Source: Candidatus Treponema excrementipullorum
Lineage (GTDB): Bacteria > Spirochaetota > Spirochaetia > Treponematales > Treponemataceae
Length of the DNA stretch: 7,398 nucleotides
Reading direction: 5' to 3'
Assembly (NCBI GenBank): GCA_018883625.1
Contig: JAHLFV010000051.1
Location: forward strand, 1 to 7,398
The translations under genes and the position numbers were made by a program. The notes under the pieces were generated by a model, which made no database searches, had not been told where the DNA came from, and saw only the letters and a list, made by a program, of their open reading frames with translations. The first letter of the stretch is position 1; every line of letters starts with the position of its first letter. Shown piece by piece: positions 4,767 to 7,398 of the stretch.

Positions 4767-7154
4767 TTACTTTTTCAACAAAGCTGCAAAGGGATTGTAG
4801 CTCATGCCGTCATCGCTACCCATGGGGACTCGATCCTTGTTTTGATTCTTGGGTTTGCCTTGGAAATTGCCCTTGGATGCTCCCTGTTTGTTACCGGTAC
4901 CCATACGGACTGCTCTGACAACCTTCCGGGTTTCCCCCTGAGTCTCTGTGCCCTCTGTCTTTCTTGAAGAACCGGAGGAACTCTGACCGATGCGGGATGC
5001 AGCATCGCTTTTCAGAGAAAGACTTATCCGTCGTCTGTCTGTGTCCAATCCGATAATGGTACATTCTTTTATGTCACCTACTTTAAGAATTTCCATGGGG
5101 TCGGAAACATAGGTATCGCTGAGCTCTGAAATGTGGAGTAGGGCTGTTTCCTTAATTCCTAAATCCACAAAGGCACCAAAGTCTACAACGTTTTTGATTT
5201 TACCGGTAACTTTCATACCTTCTTTAAGGTCTTCAAAAGTAACAACCCCTTTTTGCATAATGGGCTTGGGATAGCCGTCTCGGGGATCTCGGTTGGGCTT
5301 TTGCAATTCCTCGATAATATCGGTAATTGTCTGATCTCCCAAATTATACTTTTCTTTAATTTGTTTTTTCAAAGTTCCGGGAATGTCTTCTTTGTTTTGA
5401 ACAAGAGGAAGTACCTCCCGGGCAGCTGCATAGTTTTCCGGATGAACCCAAGTATTGTCCAAGGGTTCTGCACTTTCGGGAATCTTTAGGAAGCCGGCAC
5501 ATTGCTCAAAAGTTTTTGCTCCCATGCCGCCGACCTTCATCAATTCTTCCCGGCTGGTAATTTTACCGTGTTCGTCTCTGTATGCAACGATTTTCTTTGC
5601 CAAAGAACCGTTTATGCCGGATACGTATTTCAGCAAGGAGTAAGAAGCGGTATTGATATTAACACCTACATTGTTTACTACGGAGCTAACAACTTCGTCC
5701 AACATTTCGGAAAGTTTTTTTTGGTTTACATCGTGCTGGTATAGTCCCACACCGATGGACTTGGGATCGATTTTTACTAACTCAGCCAAGGGGTCTTGCA
5801 AGCGTCGTCCGATGGAAATTGCCCCTCGGATAGTCAAATCCAAATCGGGAAATTCTTCCCGGGCGATATCGCTGGCTGAGTATACGGAAGCTCCGTCTTC
5901 ATCAACTACAGTGTACAGTACCTCCGGGAAATTTTCGCTGATAACCTTTGCCACGATTTCCTGAACTTCCCGTGAACCTGTTCCGTTTCCTACGGCTACT
6001 AACTGAATCTTGTGCAGTAAAATAGCCCGACGGATGGCAGCTGCGGCACCTTCCGGATCCGTTACCTGTTTGATAACAAAGTCTCCCAAGAATTTACCTG
6101 TTTCATCCAAGGCAGCACATTTTGTTCCTGTTCTGATTCCCGGGTCTACACCCAATACTCTGGTACCTTTGATAGGTTGTTGCATAAGGAGGTTTTTCAG
6201 GTTTTCGCTGAAAATACCGATGCTGTGTTCATCGGCTTCATCAGTTTGGTCTCCACGAATCTCTCTGAGTACTGCGGGAGACAAAAGCCGTACAAGGCCG
6301 TCTTCTATGGCGTCGCCGTGATAAGGATTGTTGATAGTAACTTTGTGTTTTAACACATCGATGGCGCCGTCTACGTCAACATCCAAAGATACTTCCAGTT
6401 GACCTTCCCGTTCTCCTCGGTTAATGGCTAAAATACGATGGGGTTTTATCTGGTTAAGAGCTTCTTCATAGTCCCAGTACATTTGATATACGGAGGTTTT
6501 TGCAGCTTCTTCGTCTCCGATACCCTTAACGGTAATTTTTCCCGTTCGCATGTAAAATCCCCGTACATCGGCTCTGTTATCCGGATCCTGAGCTGTTCGC
6601 TCTGCCAAAATATCCTGAGCACCTGCCAAAGCATCTTCTACGGTAGCTACGGAAAGTTCGGGAAGTTCGGTATTTTCTTTTACGAATTCTTTTGCCTTTT
6701 CTTCCAAGGCACCTTTGTCCAAGGTAAGCATGGCGTCTGCCAAAGGATCCAATCCTTTTTCGATGGCAATCATACCTCGTGTTTTCTTTTTCTTTTTGAA
6801 GGGTGCCCACAGGTCTTCCAATTCAGTCATGGTTTTTGCATTTGAAATGGCTTCATACAAGGACTCTGTCAATTTATTCTGATTGAAAACACCTTTAATA
6901 ATTTCGATGCGGCGGGTTTCCAAATTTGTATAACTTTTAAACAAGTGATCCGTATCTCTGACCTGTACTTCGTCCAAAGCACCGTGTTTTTCTTTTCGGT
7001 ATCGGGAAATAAAGGGAATAGTACAACCTTCGTTTACAAGGCTGATTACTGCACTGACTTGATCCATTCTGATGTTTAACTCTTCTGCTATCCGTTTCAT
7101 GATGGCAACTTCATTTACTGCCAGGGCATCAATGTGTTCTTGTGTAAATTCCAT
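4767..7154 (-). CDS. tex: Tex, RNA-binding transcription accessory protein
   Basis: This intact 795-residue protein has the Tex architecture throughout. The helical Tex N-terminal region covers about residues 10-200, with FISRYRKEKHGALDEVQ at 48-64. A YqgF/RuvX-like RNase H fold starts at VLGVDPGIRTG (333-343) and runs to about 450. Helix-hairpin-helix repeats lie at about 498-560 (NTASYSLLKYVSGIN, VGGMGAKTFEQCAGFLKI). An S1 RNA-binding domain lies at about 645-716 (GMKVTGKIKNVVDFGAFVDLG, LLHISELS, RRRISLSLKS). A basic, low-complexity tail of about 75 residues follows and ends NPFAALLKK. Homologues of about 775-785 residues bind nucleic acid and associate with the transcription machinery; their exact role is still debated. 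AGGAG (7164-7168) lies 9 nt before the ATG. The gene appears to be monocistronic here. Confidence 0.96.
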   Translation of the reverse strand: MEFTQEHIDALAVNEVAIMKRIAEELNIRMDQVSAVISLVNEGCTIPFISRYRKEKHGALDEVQVRDTDHLFKSYTNLETRRIEIIKGVFNQNKLTESLYEAISNAKTMTELEDLWAPFKKKKKTRGMIAIEKGLDPLADAMLTLDKGALEEKAKEFVKENTELPELSVATVEDALAGAQDILAERTAQDPDNRADVRGFYMRTGKITVKGIGDEEAAKTSVYQMYWDYEEALNQIKPHRILAINRGEREGQLEVSLDVDVDGAIDVLKHKVTINNPYHGDAIEDGLVRLLSPAVLREIRGDQTDEADEHSIGIFSENLKNLLMQQPIKGTRVLGVDPGIRTGTKCAALDETGKFLGDFVIKQVTDPEGAAAAIRRAILLHKIQLVAVGNGTGSREVQEIVAKVISENFPEVLYTVVDEDGASVYSASDIAREEFPDLDLTIRGAISIGRRLQDPLAELVKIDPKSIGVGLYQHDVNQKKLSEMLDEVVSSVVNNVGVNINTASYSLLKYVSGINGSLAKKIVAYRDEHGKITSREELMKVGGMGAKTFEQCAGFLKIPESAEPLDNTWVHPENYAAAREVLPLVQNKEDIPGTLKKQIKEKYNLGDQTITDIIEELQKPNRDPRDGYPKPIMQKGVVTFEDLKEGMKVTGKIKNVVDFGAFVDLGIKETALLHISELSDTYVSDPMEILKVGDIKECTIIGLDTDRRRISLSLKSDAASRIGQSSSGSSRKTEGTETQGETRKVVRAVRMGTGNKQGASKGNFQGKPKNQNKDRVPMGSDDGMSYNPFAALLKK

Positions 7155-7398
7155 GAAAAAATACTCCTAAAGAAGTCTCCGTTTTTTATTGGTTTTAAAC
7201 TTTGTCTTTCAGGTTTTTGGGAAAAATCCGTTTTAGTCTAAACCCACGGAAGGGTAAGGGTCATTCTACTGAAATCCGGCAATTAGGTAAAGGGAAAAGA
7301 GGAGGTTACAAAAGCTGTATGGCAGCAAGATAGCATGTTTTGTCGAGAAGCTGCTTTCATTCTATAGTATTTGAGATTTTGTTTTTGTACTGTTGATT
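7155..7398. other. Region upstream of tex, no supported gene
   Basis: The tex promoter should lie here, but no convincing -35/-10 pair was found on the minus strand. On the plus strand AGAGGAGG (7298-7305) looks like a ribosome binding site, yet the nearest ATG (7319) opens only four codons (MAAR). No repeat or RNA gene was recognised. Confidence 0.5.

Noticed and set aside
6438..6845. 135-residue plus-strand frame opposite tex
   Set aside because: It is antisense to a fully conserved gene, has no ribosome binding site and shows no recognisable motif; it mirrors the codon pattern of tex.
7298..7333. AGAGGAGG followed by ATG on the plus strand
   Set aside because: The frame is only four codons long and the spacing of 13 nt is too wide.
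1..7398. CRISPR arrays, tRNA genes, prophage or defence-system genes
   Set aside because: No regularly spaced repeats, no cloverleaf with a CCA end and no such protein motif was seen on either strand.

Overview
The window looks like a piece of a moderately AT-rich bacterial chromosome, probably a Treponema-like spirochaete. This guess rests on Sec signal peptides ending in '...SVGA|Q' and '...STA|Q', a small secreted barrel-like protein, a remnant of a secreted trypsin-like protease, and the overall style of the Tex protein. No rRNA or other phylogenetic marker is present, so the placement is tentative.

Left part (1-2960, all on the minus strand). A histidine biosynthesis operon starts at a strong promoter (TTGACA-17-TACTAT, 2932-2960). 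It passes through a leader of about 145 nt and continues into hisG (long-form ATP phosphoribosyltransferase), hisB (imidazoleglycerol-phosphate dehydratase) and a threonine-aldolase gene. The last gene overlaps the hisB stop codon (ATGA). The leader has the parts of a ribosome-mediated attenuator: a 16-codon reading frame with two adjacent His codons, alternative base pairings, and an intrinsic terminator 30 nt before the hisG ribosome binding site. Immediately after the aldolase gene (16 bp past its stop) lies the end of an IS3-family (IS150-like) insertion sequence that runs out of the window. Its transposase faces the same way as the operon.

Middle part (3000-4380). This is a decaying zone. 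A secreted trypsin-like (S1) protease gene is broken by two apparent 1-nt deletions and cut off just after its N-terminal barrel strand. A small secreted, barrel-like protein gene follows, with its own consensus promoter inside the dead protease sequence. Beyond it, on the minus strand, is what appears to be a multiply frameshifted remnant of a second threonine-aldolase C-terminus.

Right part (4390-7398). A compact stand-alone transcription unit of about 240 nt (A-tract/inverted repeat, extended -10 promoter, several hairpins, a very strong ribosome binding site, a 15-codon reading frame, intrinsic terminator) matches no family I recognise. It converges on an intact tex gene (RNA-binding transcription accessory protein, 795 aa) on the minus strand. 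The terminator between them can work in both directions. The last 244 bases, upstream of tex, hold no gene that I can support.

The two points most worth checking are the putative histidine attenuator (2810-2960) and the structured mini-gene (4390-4691).
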